The notes under the pieces: model-generated
The model's input: the letters and a program-made list of their open reading frames with translations, nothing else
Databases searched by the model: none
Told to the model about the DNA's origin: nothing
Assembly (NCBI RefSeq): GCF_003143515.1
Contig: NZ_CP029343.1
Span: forward strand, 5,270,001 to 5,334,000
Source of the DNA: Massilia oculi
GTDB taxonomy: Bacteria; Pseudomonadota; Gammaproteobacteria; Burkholderiales; Burkholderiaceae_D
Length of the DNA stretch: 64,000 nucleotides
Reading direction: 5' to 3'
Shown: in pieces, positions 1 through 8,889 of the stretch
Layout: each line of letters begins with the position of its first letter
How positions within the stretch are numbered: the first letter of the stretch is position 1
Position numbers and translations under genes: made by a program

Positions 1-440
1 CGGTGGATGCCCTTGCGGATCCGCATATAGGTGGCGCAGCGGCACAGGTTGCCGGCCATGGCCTCGTCGATCTGGGCGTCGGTCGGTTTCGGATGCTGCT
101 TGAGCATGGCGCAGGCGCTCATGATCTGCCCGGACTGGCAGTAGCCGCATTGCGGCACGTCGAGCTCCTGCCATGCCACCTGCAGCGGATGGCGGGCATT
201 GGCGTCCAGGCCCTCGATGGTGGTGATCTTCGCATTGCCGATGCTGGAGACCGGCAGCACGCAGGCGCGGGTCGCCACGCCGTCGAGGTGGATGGTGCAG
301 GCGCCGCACTGGCCCAGGCCGCAGCCATACTTGGTGCCGACCAGGCCGAGGGTATCGCGCAAGGCCCACAGCAGCGGGGTGTCGGCTTCGACGTCGACGG
401 CCTGCGCCTTGCCGTTGACATTCAGGGTGTATGTACTCAT
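1..440 (-). CDS. (2Fe-2S)-binding subunit of a molybdenum hydroxylase (isoquinoline 1-oxidoreductase / aldehyde oxidase small subunit type), 3' end outside the window
   Basis: The minus-strand frame starts at ATG 440-438 behind an AAGGAG Shine-Dalgarno sequence and runs off the left edge. The protein carries the plant-type ferredoxin cluster motif ([18 protein letters not shown], near residues 38-55) and then the second, all-helical [2Fe-2S] domain ([13 protein letters not shown] and [12 protein letters not shown]). That two-domain arrangement is diagnostic of the small electron-transfer subunit of xanthine-oxidase-family molybdenum enzymes. It passes electrons from the molybdopterin subunit to an acceptor. 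The large subunit would lie to the left and is not visible, so the substrate cannot be assigned. About 146 of the usual 150-160 residues are present, so nearly the whole gene is here. Confidence 0.9.
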   Translation of the reverse strand, partial: MSTYTLNVNGKAQAVDVEADTPLLWALRDTLGLVGTKYGCGLGQCGACTIHLDGVATRACVLPVSSIGNAKITTIEGLDANARHPLQVAWQELDVPQCGYCQSGQIMSACAMLKQHPKPTDAQIDEAMAGNLCRCATYMRIRKGIH

Positions 441-633
441 GACGCTCCTTCAAGGCGGTCCGAACAGGCCGACAATCCTAGCTGATATTTCACATTTTCA
501 ACAGTATTGCAAGCGGATTGCCAGGAGCGCGATGTTGCCGTTCGAGTACTAAACATGCCGATTCGTCCAGCCTTCTTGGCCGGCACGGCGTAATATGTAA
601 TACTTTGTAGCGTTGCGGTCGACAAAGATAGAT

Positions 634-2631
634 ATGGTTAAACGCGGTCTGCGCCTGATGCCGGCGACCTTGAAGCTGCGCATGGCCTGCGTTGCCGCCC
701 TCCTGGTATTCGTGGCCACCTTGCTCGTTACGCTGGCCACCCTTGCGGTGGCCGAACGCGGCATGAAGTCGGTGATCGGCGACCAGCAGTATGCGATGCT
801 GGTCGGCGCCGCGTCCTTCATGGACGACCGCATCGCGGCGCGTGTGACACAGGTGGAGACGCTTGCGGCCGACCTGCCGCCGAAGGCAGCGGCCGACCCG
901 CTCGGCACGCGCCGTTTTCTCGAAGCCGAGGCTCGGCTGTGGGAACGTGAATACCTGAACCTGCTCCTGCTCGATGCCCGGGGCCAGCAGGTGGTATCGG
1001 TGCGGTCCTTCGGCAACGACAAGCCGCTCGATGCAGCCGGCCGCGATTACTTCGAACGTCCAAAGGCGACCTTGCGAGGGCATATGTCGCAGCCATTGCT
1101 TAGCCGGGTATCGGCGCGCGAGGTGGTCATCGTCAGCGCCCCCGTGCTCGACGACGGCGGCAACCTGACCGGCGTGCTGACTGCCAGCATGGACTTGCAG
1201 GACTCCGGATTCTTGCGCCAGGTCAGCGCGCTGCGGCCGGGCGCCACGGGCTATCTGTTCCTGATGACCGCCGACGGCACCATGATCGACCACCCAGACC
1301 GGGGGCGCGTGCTGCAGCCCGCAACCAAGGCCGCGTACGTCAAGGTCAGCACCGACCCGGCGCTCAACGGCTTCGAGGGCTGGCTCGAAGCCACGGACCG
1401 CGACGGACGGCAGTATATCTACACCTACAGGCGCCTGCGCACGACCGGATGGATATTGGGTGCGCGCTATCCCACCACGGAAGCATTCGAGCCGCTGGCC
1501 CAGATGCGCCGCAATGCCTTCTTCGGAGCGCTTGCGTTCGCGCTCGCATCCGGCGTGGTCGCTTGGGCGCTGGTGTTTCGGTTGCTCTCACCGCTTCAGG
1601 CATTACGCGACCGCATCCGCGCGATCCGCCACGATGGCGCCGACATCGCGGTGCTGCACGACACCCGGCGCGACGAGATCGGGGAACTGGGCAATGCCTT
1701 CTACCAGCTGATGGCCGAGCGCGAGAACGTCGAAGGCCTGCGCGCGGCCAGCGAGAAGCGCCTGCGCCTGATTACCGACAACCTGCCCGTGCTGATCGCC
1801 TACGTCGATCGCGAGCATCGCTTCAGGTTCGGGAACGCGACATTCGAACGCTGGTTCGGGGTCACGCCCGAGCGGTTGGTCGGCATGTCGATAGCCCGGC
1901 TGATGGGCGAGGATGCCGCGCGCCAGGGCGCCCAGGGCCTGGACGAAGCGTTCGCCGGCCATGCCACCACCTGCCAGATGCGGCTGCCGATCGGGGGCGC
2001 GCCGCGGGTGCTGGAAGGCGTCTACATCCCCGACCTGCAGCCCGATGGCAGCGTGGCCGGGGTGTACGTGCTCAAGCACGACATGACGCACGTGAAAGAG
2101 GTCGAGGAACAGCTGAGCCGGCTCGCGCGCATCGATACCCTGACCGGCCTGGCCAACCGGCGCAGCTTCAACGAGACCCTGCAGCAGGCGCTGGCGCGCG
2201 CCTCGCGCCACGGCCGGGCGCTGGCGCTGGCCTACCTGGACGTCGACCATTTCAAGCGCATCAACGACAGCCACGGCCACGGCGTGGGCGACGAGGTGCT
2301 CAAGGAATTCGGCGAGCGCCTGCGGGCCTGCGTGCGCGCCAGCGACCTGCCGGCGCGGCTGTCGGGCGACGAGTTCGTGGTGATCCTCGAAGAGATCGGC
2401 GGTGGCGCAGAGGCCGAACAGACCGTGGCCCACATCGCTGCCAAGATCGTGGCCGCGATGCGCGCGCCGTTCGCCACCGGCGCCGGCACCGTGGCGGTGT
2501 CGGCCAGCATCGGCGTCGCCTTGTGGCGGCCGGGGCAAGGGGCAGACGCGCTGCTGGCGGCGGCGGATGGGGCCTTGTACGTCGCCAAGGCGAATGGCCG
2601 GGATGGGTATGCGGTGGGAGTGACTGCCTAG
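634..2631 (+). CDS. Membrane diguanylate cyclase with Cache, HAMP, PAS and GGDEF domains
   Basis: About 665 residues. A transmembrane helix near residues 15-40 precedes a periplasmic Cache-type sensor (roughly 45-280). A second helix (about 290-315) leads to a HAMP segment, then a PAS domain (about 375-490) and a GGDEF domain (about 500-660). The active-site loop reads SGDEF (near residue 577), an accepted variant of GGDEF. An RASD inhibitory-site motif lies five residues upstream, so product inhibition by c-di-GMP is expected. No EAL domain is present, so it should only make c-di-GMP. The frame is also open to a TTG at 613; ATG 634 is preferred, although no strong ribosome-binding site is visible. 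It converges with the esterase-like gene that follows. Confidence 0.9.
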   Translation: MVKRGLRLMPATLKLRMACVAALLVFVATLLVTLATLAVAERGMKSVIGDQQYAMLVGAASFMDDRIAARVTQVETLAADLPPKAAADPLGTRRFLEAEARLWEREYLNLLLLDARGQQVVSVRSFGNDKPLDAAGRDYFERPKATLRGHMSQPLLSRVSAREVVIVSAPVLDDGGNLTGVLTASMDLQDSGFLRQVSALRPGATGYLFLMTADGTMIDHPDRGRVLQPATKAAYVKVSTDPALNGFEGWLEATDRDGRQYIYTYRRLRTTGWILGARYPTTEAFEPLAQMRRNAFFGALAFALASGVVAWALVFRLLSPLQALRDRIRAIRHDGADIAVLHDTRRDEIGELGNAFYQLMAERENVEGLRAASEKRLRLITDNLPVLIAYVDREHRFRFGNATFERWFGVTPERLVGMSIARLMGEDAARQGAQGLDEAFAGHATTCQMRLPIGGAPRVLEGVYIPDLQPDGSVAGVYVLKHDMTHVKEVEEQLSRLARIDTLTGLANRRSFNETLQQALARASRHGRALALAYLDVDHFKRINDSHGHGVGDEVLKEFGERLRACVRASDLPARLSGDEFVVILEEIGGGAEAEQTVAHIAAKIVAAMRAPFATGAGTVAVSASIGVALWRPGQGADALLAAADGALYVAKANGRDGYAVGVTA

Positions 2632-2640
2632 CCGCCGGCC

Positions 2641-3975
2641 CTACAATCCGACTGGATACGTCTCGGGCGGCTCACCCGAATGCCAGCCGCTGGTCGCATC
2701 GAGCGGCTCCACCGCCGTGGTGCGGTCGATGTGGATCACGGCGTCGAACTGGCGCGGCAGCTGTGCCATGAAATAGTGGCTCTGGCGCTCGCTGCGCGGC
2801 AGGTACAGCACGCCGATGGCGCGCTCCAGCCGCTCTTCCATCAACACGTCGCGCGCCGGAGACGACTCGCGCAGCGGCAGGAAGAAGCGCTCGATGCCGG
2901 TACTGTGCAGCAGGTGTTCGTAGCTGTTTTGCAGGGCCGGCCGCACGTGCTTGCGCAGGCCCTCGCCATCCCATTCGGAGGCCGCCGTGACCCGGCCTTC
3001 ATTGGTGGTGAAGCCGATCAGCAGCGTGTCGGCGCCGTGCGCCTTGCGCGCCAGCTCGCCCACCGTCCATTCGCCCTGGCGTCCGATCTCGGTCGCGCGC
3101 GCGTCGCCGATGTGGGAATTATGTTCCCACACCACGATGCGCGCTGGCTTGCCGCCTTGCGACAGGTGGTGCGCCACCGCGTCCAGGGTCTCGGCCATAT
3201 GGCTGTCGCGCAGGTTCCATGACGAGATGCGGCCCTTGAACATGGTGCGATAATACTCTTCCGCGTTCCTGACCAGGCGCGCGTTCTGCTGGGCGCAGAA
3301 GAACCCGTCGTCGCCACCGTCGGCCTGCACGTAGTCGAAGGCGCGCTGCTGCAGCGAGCGCAGGGTGGCGAGCACGCCTTCCTGGCACGAGGGCGACATG
3401 CCGAAGCTGGCTTCGTAGCCGTATTGCTGGCTGTCGCGGTCGTAGTGGTCGAAGCAGGCATAGACCTCGCGCGCCTCGCGCGCTGCGGTCGGGTCGACCT
3501 GGTTCAGGTAGCCCAGCACCTCGTGGATCGAGGTGTACATGCTGTACAGGTCCAGGCCGTAGAAGCCGGTCCTGGCGTCCGCGTCCAGGCCATCGTTGCG
3601 CGCGCGCAGCCACTCGACGAAGTCGAGCACCGCCGTGTTACGCCACATCCAGGCCGGGAAGCGTTCGAAGCCCGACAAGGCGGCGCGTCCGTCCGCGTCC
3701 GCCCCTTCGCCGCGCACGTAACGGTTGACGCGCCAGGCATCGGGCCAGTCGGCTTCGACCGCCACCGCGGTGAAGCCTTTTTCCTCGATCAGGCGCCGTG
3801 TGATGCGCGAGCGCTCCGCGTAGAACTCGTGGCTGCCGTGGGTGGCTTCCCCGAGCAACACGAAGCGGGCATTGCCGACCATGTCGAGCAGGGCGTCGTA
3901 GTCGTCCGCGCCCCCGGTGAGGGGGCGGGCCGACGCGCGCACCGCATCGAGGGCGGCGTCGGTGAGGATGGGCAC
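2641..3975 (-). CDS. Erythromycin esterase family protein
   Basis: 444 residues from a GTG start at 3975. The N-terminal LGEATHGSHEFY motif (about residues 41-52) and the later WEHNSHIGDARATEIG segment (about 283-298) carry the conserved Glu and His residues of the erythromycin esterase / succinoglycan biosynthesis (EreA-like, PF05139) family. Members include macrolide lactone hydrolases, but most chromosomal copies have unknown substrates, so resistance should not be assumed. The gene starts one base after the stop of the SRPBCC gene and is the last gene of a three-gene run led by a phosphoribosyltransferase. In other bacteria the esterase and phosphoribosyltransferase domains are fused, which supports a functional link. 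Confidence 0.88.
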   Translation of the reverse strand: MPILTDAALDAVRASARPLTGGADDYDALLDMVGNARFVLLGEATHGSHEFYAERSRITRRLIEEKGFTAVAVEADWPDAWRVNRYVRGEGADADGRAALSGFERFPAWMWRNTAVLDFVEWLRARNDGLDADARTGFYGLDLYSMYTSIHEVLGYLNQVDPTAAREAREVYACFDHYDRDSQQYGYEASFGMSPSCQEGVLATLRSLQQRAFDYVQADGGDDGFFCAQQNARLVRNAEEYYRTMFKGRISSWNLRDSHMAETLDAVAHHLSQGGKPARIVVWEHNSHIGDARATEIGRQGEWTVGELARKAHGADTLLIGFTTNEGRVTAASEWDGEGLRKHVRPALQNSYEHLLHSTGIERFFLPLRESSPARDVLMEERLERAIGVLYLPRSERQSHYFMAQLPRQFDAVIHIDRTTAVEPLDATSGWHSGEPPETYPVGL

Positions 3976-3976
3976 T

Positions 3977-5299
3977 TCAGTGCAGGAAGCTATGGCTCGG
4001 CGCCGGCTGGTGGCCGGCGTAGTGGGCGCCGCCGCGCTCGATGAACGCCTTCATGCGCGCCAGGTCGTCGTCCATCTGGCGCTGCGGATCGGCGCCCAGC
4101 ATGCGCGCGATGCCGTGGCCCAGCGCGCCGGCCGGCGGCGCGTAGGTCATGCGCACCGTGACGCGGGTGCCGTTGCCCGACGGCTCGAAGATCACGGTGC
4201 CTTCCTGCTCGATCTCCGAGCCCGGCTCGCTGCGCCACGACAGGCGCTCGGGACGCGACTGTTCGGTCATCACGGCGTTCCAGGCGTATTCCATGCCGCC
4301 GGGGCCGCGCACCACCCAGTGCGAGCGGCGGTGGCCGAGGTCGCGCACCTCCGTCACGTGCGACATGAAGCGCGGGAAGTTCTCTACTTCGGACCAGGCG
4401 TTGAACACTTCCTTCGGCGCGGCGTCGATGTGGATCGAGTTCTCCACGTCGACCTGGCTGGCGGCGCCGCGGTGACGCAGCGAATCGACCATGTGGCGGC
4501 CGCGGTCGCTGCGCAGCAGCACCGCCAGCGCGCCCAGGCCGAGCAGGGCGGCCAGCGGCGAGCGGCGCGCCAGGCCGACCACGCTCAGGGCGCCGGTGCC
4601 CAGCAGGGCGGAATTGGTGAGCGTCGGGCTGCGCGAGCCGAACGCCTCGGTCAGGTGATCGGCCCAGCTGCGCACCTGGCTGGCGGCGGCGTGGGCGCGC
4701 GAGCGGGCTTCGGTTTTCATGCCGTGGGCGGTCTGTTCGAGGCGCTCACGCGCGTGCTCGGCCCGTTCGCGGGCGCGTTCGGCGGCGTACTCGGCCCGGT
4801 CGCGCGCCTGGTCGGCGGCAGACCCGGCATGTTCGCGCGTTTCATGGGCGGCATGGCTGGCGCGGTCGCGCGCCTCGTAGGCAGCGTGTTTCATGCGATC
4901 GCGCGCTTCGTGCGCGGCGTGGCTGGCCCGATCCTTCGCCTCGTACGAGGCGTCGGCCAGGCGCTCGCGCGCATGCTCGAGCCGGTCGCGCGTGCGGTGC
5001 GAGACCTCGGCCAGGCGGTCGCCCGCCGCATGGGCGGCGCCGGCCAGTCGTTCGCCGGCAACGGCGGCGGCGCCGGTGGCGCGCAGGCGCGCCGAATCGA
5101 GGCGGTCGCCGGCGCTGTGCCAGGCGTGTTCGAGGCGGTCGCCGGTGCGGTCGCGCGCGTCGCGCAGGGCGCCGCGGGCGCGGGCGCGGCGCTTGGCGCC
5201 GCGATCCGGGTCGAATGCGTACATCAGCAATGCGCCTGCGACTGCCGCGCCGATCCACTTGCCCACGTTCGTTGCTTGTTCATTGTTTGTATCGTTCAT
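3977..5299 (-). CDS. SRPBCC family protein with long coiled-coil repeats and membrane segments
   Basis: 440 residues from ATG 5299, which has an AAGGAG ribosome-binding site; the frame stays open upstream but overlaps the phosphoribosyltransferase gene. Order of parts: a YtxH-like N-terminal hydrophobic segment (about 13-25) followed by FDPDRGAKRR; an alanine/arginine/aspartate-rich stretch (about 35-220) of repeated A-H-E-A-R-D-R-type 11-residue units, likely one long amphipathic helix; two short hydrophobic segments (about 230-265); and a C-terminal SRPBCC/polyketide-cyclase-like fold (about 290-420). The C-terminal domain resembles COQ10/YfjG-type lipid-binding START-like proteins. Likely membrane associated; function unknown. 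It sits between the phosphoribosyltransferase and the esterase genes with gaps of 1 and 19 bases. Confidence 0.8.
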   Translation of the reverse strand: MNDTNNEQATNVGKWIGAAVAGALLMYAFDPDRGAKRRARARGALRDARDRTGDRLEHAWHSAGDRLDSARLRATGAAAVAGERLAGAAHAAGDRLAEVSHRTRDRLEHARERLADASYEAKDRASHAAHEARDRMKHAAYEARDRASHAAHETREHAGSAADQARDRAEYAAERARERAEHARERLEQTAHGMKTEARSRAHAAASQVRSWADHLTEAFGSRSPTLTNSALLGTGALSVVGLARRSPLAALLGLGALAVLLRSDRGRHMVDSLRHRGAASQVDVENSIHIDAAPKEVFNAWSEVENFPRFMSHVTEVRDLGHRRSHWVVRGPGGMEYAWNAVMTEQSRPERLSWRSEPGSEIEQEGTVIFEPSGNGTRVTVRMTYAPPAGALGHGIARMLGADPQRQMDDDLARMKAFIERGGAHYAGHQPAPSHSFLH

Positions 5300-5318
5300 C
5301 TCGGCTCCTTGAGGTAAG

Positions 5319-6002
5319 TTAGCTGGCGGCATCGCGCTGGCACGCCCACGCCTGCGCCAGCAGGGATTGAACTTCTTCATCGTCGGTCTGCTCGAAGCGT
5401 CGGTACCACTGCCCCACGGCGCGAAAGCGCATCGGTGCGAGAAGGCAGACCACCTCGTCGGCAACGCCACGCAAGACCTGCAGCGCATCCCGGGCCGCCA
5501 CCGGCACCGCCAGCACCAGCCGGGACGGCCGCTGGCGGCGCGCGACTTCGACCGCCGCCAGCATCGTCGATCCGGTGGCCACGCCATCGTCGACCAGGAT
5601 GACGCAACGTCCTGCGATCCTGGCCGGCGGACGCTCGCCGCGGTAGCGCCGTTCGCGCCGCGCCAGCTCGCTTTGTTCCGCCGCAACGACCGCATCGACT
5701 TCGGCCTGCGTCACGCCCATCAGGCCAGGCACGCCGGGCTGCAGCACGCACACGCCGCCGCTGCCGATGGCGCCCATGGCGAACTCCGGCTGGTTGGGCA
5801 AGCCGAGCTTGCGCACCAGCATCAAGTCGAGTTCGGCGTGCAGCGCCTGGGCGATGGGGAAGACGACCGGCACGCCGCCGCGCGGCAGCGCGAGTACAAG
5901 CACATCGTCGCGGCCGGCGCATTGACGCAGCGCCCCGGCTAGCGCTTTTGCCAGCTTCGTGCCCGCGTCGACGCGGTCGATGAATGGTTCGGTCTCTTGC
6001 AT
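5319..6002 (-). CDS. Phosphoribosyltransferase family protein
   Basis: 227 residues from ATG 6002; an in-frame ATG at 6029 is also possible, and neither has a convincing ribosome-binding site. The PRPP-binding signature VILVDDGVATGSTM lies at about residues 130-145 and an ALPRGGVPV loop near residue 40, as in the stand-alone type I phosphoribosyltransferases found beside or fused to erythromycin-esterase-like and dienelactone-hydrolase-like proteins. The reaction is not known for this subgroup. It is the first gene of a run with the SRPBCC and esterase-like genes. The frame is open for about 200 bases upstream of 6029, but that part reads like non-coding sequence. Confidence 0.85.
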   Translation of the reverse strand: MQETEPFIDRVDAGTKLAKALAGALRQCAGRDDVLVLALPRGGVPVVFPIAQALHAELDLMLVRKLGLPNQPEFAMGAIGSGGVCVLQPGVPGLMGVTQAEVDAVVAAEQSELARRERRYRGERPPARIAGRCVILVDDGVATGSTMLAAVEVARRQRPSRLVLAVPVAARDALQVLRGVADEVVCLLAPMRFRAVGQWYRRFEQTDDEEVQSLLAQAWACQRDAAS

Positions 6003-6088
6003 GATGAAGAAGTTGTTAACTTCCAGCATACACAGGGACGAGCGTGGCCGTCGTTCGTTTGCCCCGAGGAATGACGCAGTGGAAAATG

Positions 6089-6108
6089 GCGGCCCCGGAC
6101 GGGGCCGC
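6089..6108 (-). terminator. Probable intrinsic terminator of the S-formylglutathione hydrolase gene
   Basis: A perfect GCGGCCCC / GGGGCCGC stem with a four-base loop lies 10 bases after the stop codon of the hydrolase gene. On the minus strand it is followed by ATTTTCC, a short U-rich tail. Confidence 0.6.
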
Positions 6109-6117
6109 GCGCGGGTG

Positions 6118-6971
6118 TCAGGCGACTTCGCCGAGTTGCTGGCTGTGGAAACGCAGATGGTCGTCGACGAAGGTCGAGATGAAATAATAGCCGTGGTCGT
6201 AGCCGGCATGGCGGCGCAGGGTCAGCGGCTGGCCGGCCTTGGCGCAGGCTTCCTCGAAGGCCTCGGGAACAGCTGCTCGGCCAGGAATTTGTCGCCCAGG
6301 CCCTGGTCGATCAGGATGCCGCCAGGGAACGGAGCGCTCGCCTGCGACGCCATCAGTGCGCTGGCATCATATTGATGCCACGCACTTTCGTCGGCGCCAA
6401 GGTAGCCGCCGAAGGCCTTCTTGCCCCACGGGCAGCGGCTCGGCGCCGCGATCGGCGCGAAGGCCGAGACCGAGCGGAACAGGTCAGGGTGCTTCAGCGC
6501 CATGGTCAGTGCGCCATGGCCGCCCATCGAGTGGCCGAAGATGCCCACCTTGCCTGGATCGGCCTGGAAGGTGGCCAGCACCAGCGCGTGCAGTTCCAGC
6601 AGGTAGCTGTGCATGCGGTAGTGGCGGGCCCACGGTTCCCGGGTGGCGTCGAGGTAGAAGCCGGCGCCGGTACCGAAGTCCCAGCTGTCTTCTTCTCCCG
6701 GAACATCGGCGCCGCGCGGGCTGGTGTCGGGCGCGACCAGGATGATGCCCAGTTCGCTGGCCAGGCGCTGGGCGCCGGCCTTGATCGGGAAGGTTTCTTC
6801 GGTGCAGGTCAGGCCGGCCAGGTAGAACAGGACCGGCAAATTTTCCTCTCCCGCCGCCGCCGGCGGCAGGTAGACCGAGAATTTCATCGGCAGGCCGATG
6901 GCGGACGAGTCGTGCTGGTAGAAGCGTTGCACGCCGCCGAAGCAGGCGTGTTCATTGAGGAGTTGGGGCAT
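6118..6971 (-). pseudogene. fghA: S-formylglutathione hydrolase with a one-base frameshift near its 3' end
   Basis: Starting at ATG 6971 the protein reads as an esterase-D-type S-formylglutathione hydrolase: FGGVQRFYQH at the N-terminus, AGLTCTEE, and the nucleophile elbow GHSMGGHGA (about residues 145-153). The enzyme hydrolyses S-formylglutathione to formate and glutathione in formaldehyde detoxification. At about 6264-6267 one base is missing from a short C run (minus strand). The frame then continues in junk to 6222, while the true C-terminus, containing the catalytic-histidine motif GYDHGYYF, lies in another frame and ends at the TGA at 6118-6120. Restoring one base gives 284 residues, the normal family size. 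As read, the product would lack the catalytic His. Either a recent mutation or a homopolymer error. Confidence 0.88.
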
Positions 6972-7034
6972 CTTGGTGTCGGGTGCGGGTGGATGGATGG
7001 CGCCAGTATGCCGGTTCCGGGCGGCGCTTGCCAA

Positions 7035-7625
7035 CTAGACCACGCCCAGCGCCCCCAGCAGCGCCCCGAGCGCCAGCATCCACAGCAGGTGCAGGCGGGT
7101 GCGCCAGACGACGATGGCAGTGGCCGCCGTCACCAGCCACAGCGGCCAGTTGTCGATGTGTTCGCCGCGCTTGCCGCCGCCGGTGGCCAGCAGCCAGGCG
7201 GTGGAGAGCAGCATGGCGATCACCAGCGGCGCCATGCCCTGCTTGAAGGCGCGCACGGCGCGCAGCTCGCGGTTACGCTGGGCCCACTGCGCCACCTGGT
7301 AGGTAAACACGGTGGAGGGCAGCATGATGCCGATCATCGAGATCGCGACGCCGGAGAGCGCGGCCGTCATGCTGCCGGTATTGAGTCCGACGTTCCAGCC
7401 CAGCAGGGCCACGAACAGGACGTTGGGTCCGGGCGACGACTGGGCCAGGGCCACCGAGTCGGCGAACTGGGTCTGGCTGAGCCAGCCGTGGCGCTCGACC
7501 AGGTAGCGCTGCATCTCGGAGGTGGTCGAGATCGCGCCGCCGAGCGACATCATGGACAGCATCAGGAAATGGACGAACAGGTTCAGCCAGTCATGCCATC
7601 CGAACACCAGGCTGGGCGGGTTCAT
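7035..7625 (-). CDS. chrA: Chromate transporter, second half-size ChrA subunit
   Basis: 196 residues from ATG 7625. The protein is hydrophobic throughout and has the CHR-domain signatures: LSMMSLGGAI near residue 22, and SPGPNVLFVALLG near residue 70. Half-size ChrA proteins of about 190-200 residues work as pairs encoded by adjacent genes and export chromate in a proton- or sulfate-linked manner. Its ATG overlaps the TGA of the upstream half by four bases (ATGA), so the two are translationally coupled. Short-chain CHR proteins also occur in strains without known chromate resistance, so the physiological anion is uncertain. Confidence 0.88.
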   Translation of the reverse strand: MNPPSLVFGWHDWLNLFVHFLMLSMMSLGGAISTTSEMQRYLVERHGWLSQTQFADSVALAQSSPGPNVLFVALLGWNVGLNTGSMTAALSGVAISMIGIMLPSTVFTYQVAQWAQRNRELRAVRAFKQGMAPLVIAMLLSTAWLLATGGGKRGEHIDNWPLWLVTAATAIVVWRTRLHLLWMLALGALLGALGVV

Positions 7626-8248
7626 GGCTTGAGCCTGCGCCAGGCCAGCAGGCAGCCGAGGCCGCCGAGCAGGCCGATCACGGCCGCCAGCGGCACATGG
7701 ATCCAGGCCAGCAGCACGAAGCCGGTGGCGGCGATCGCGATGCAGGCGGCGAGCGGGATCACGTTCCGGGTCAATGCAACCGACATGCGCAGGCCGGTGG
7801 CGGCGATCAGGCCGGCGGCGACGGCAGCCATGCCGCGCAGGGCGCCCTGCAGCTGGGGCTGGGTGGCGAACTGCGCATAGACCAGGGCCAGGCACAGCAC
7901 CAGGATCAGCGGGACGGTGAGGATGCCGGCCAGGGCGCTCATGGCGCCGGCCAAGCCGAAGTGGCGGGCGCCGATCATCATCGCGAGGTTGCAGACGTTG
8001 GGGCCTGGCATGATCTGGGCCACCGACCATTCTTCGACGAATTCCTCGTTGCTCATCCAGCGCTTGCGCTCGACGACTTGTTGCTGGATCACGGCCAGCA
8101 CCCCACCGAAGCCCTGCAGGGCGATCAGCGTGAATGACACGAACAGGTCGGTCAGCGACGTCGGGCGGGGACGATCGGGCTCGGCCGCCGGTGCGGAAGG
8201 GACAGGCTGCGGCGCGGAAGGCGGCAAGGGCAGGGGTGAGGCGCTCAT
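7622..8248 (-). CDS. chrA: Chromate transporter, first half-size ChrA subunit
   Basis: 208 residues. After a proline-rich cytoplasmic N-terminus (about 1-30) comes a CHR domain: TLIALQGFGGVLAVI, a conserved ERKRWMSNEEF segment and AQIMPGPNVCNLA, followed by four or five hydrophobic helices. It pairs with the downstream half-size gene, which overlaps its stop by four bases. The GFGG and PGP motifs lie in the positions needed for anion translocation in characterised ChrA proteins. Confidence 0.88.
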   Translation of the reverse strand: MSASPLPLPPSAPQPVPSAPAAEPDRPRPTSLTDLFVSFTLIALQGFGGVLAVIQQQVVERKRWMSNEEFVEEWSVAQIMPGPNVCNLAMMIGARHFGLAGAMSALAGILTVPLILVLCLALVYAQFATQPQLQGALRGMAAVAAGLIAATGLRMSVALTRNVIPLAACIAIAATGFVLLAWIHVPLAAVIGLLGGLGCLLAWRRLKP

Positions 8249-8309
8249 CCGGCGATTATCGCCGCAGGGCCCGCGCCGTGTCCATGCGCTACCCGCGCTG
8301 AATAATGGC

Positions 8310-8480
8310 TCAGCCGCCGCCGATGCCTTCCATCACGCGGCCGGTCCCGCCGCATTGCGGACATGGCTTGCCGTCGGCCAGCGTGCCGCGGCCGGCGCAG
8401 GCGTCGCAGATGTCTTCGCCGGCGCCAGGAGTGCCGGGGGCGGCGTCGTCGCCGGGATTCAGGTCGGGTCGGGTGCTCAT
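8310..8480 (-). CDS. Small zinc-finger protein with DnaJ-type CxxCxG repeats
   Basis: 56 residues from ATG 8480, preceded by GAGGA with a 7-8 base spacer; an upstream in-frame ATG at 8492 lies inside that ribosome-binding region. The sequence contains CDACAGRG and CPQCGGTGRV, two CxxCxGxG units as in the zinc-binding domain of DnaJ, without a J domain. Such mini-proteins are common and uncharacterised; a zinc-binding or chaperone-like adaptor role is only inference. It lies upstream of the chromate transporter genes on the same strand, with a 61-base gap. Confidence 0.7.
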   Translation of the reverse strand: MSTRPDLNPGDDAAPGTPGAGEDICDACAGRGTLADGKPCPQCGGTGRVMEGIGGG

Positions 8481-8670
8481 GGAAATCCTCATGCGTGGTC
8501 TGTTGCGGCCGATTGTAGGCAGGATGGCCGCCGGGCGGCGCAGCGCAGACGGAGGGCGGGCGTCTGCCATAGACAATGTTTTCGCGTATTGATACAGGTT
8601 TGACATTGACTTCATTCCGCCATCGTCAATACTCGTGGTGCGTCAGCGACATAACCCACCGGAGACCGCC

Positions 8671-8889
8671 ATGCGTCCATACCGTGCCCAGGATATCGAT
8701 CAACGCCTCGCCGGGCCCTCCGAGCTCAGGCGCAACACCCGCCAGCGAGACATCGTGGCGCGCGGCATCGCCACCCTGGGCGAATGCGGCACCATGCCGG
8801 CGCTCGAGTATCTCAAGGCGCATGGGGTACGACCCCAGGTGATCGAGCGCGTCCTGCTCGAACCAGCGCGCCGCCGGGCGATCGCCTGA
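8671..8889 (+). CDS. Small hypothetical protein
   Basis: 72 residues from ATG 8671, with GGAG six to seven bases upstream. The protein is basic and predicted helical (MRPYRAQDIDQRL..., ending LLEPARRRAIA). A segment around residues 45-65 (MPALEYLKAHGVRPQVIERVL) could form a short helix-turn-helix, but no family is recognised. Codon usage matches its neighbours, which supports it being real. It stands alone between divergent and unrelated genes. Confidence 0.55.
   Translation: MRPYRAQDIDQRLAGPSELRRNTRQRDIVARGIATLGECGTMPALEYLKAHGVRPQVIERVLLEPARRRAIA

Noticed and set aside
2641..3975. Macrolide resistance gene (ere)
   Set aside because: Only family-level similarity is visible, and the operon context (phosphoribosyltransferase, SRPBCC protein) argues for a different chromosomal role.
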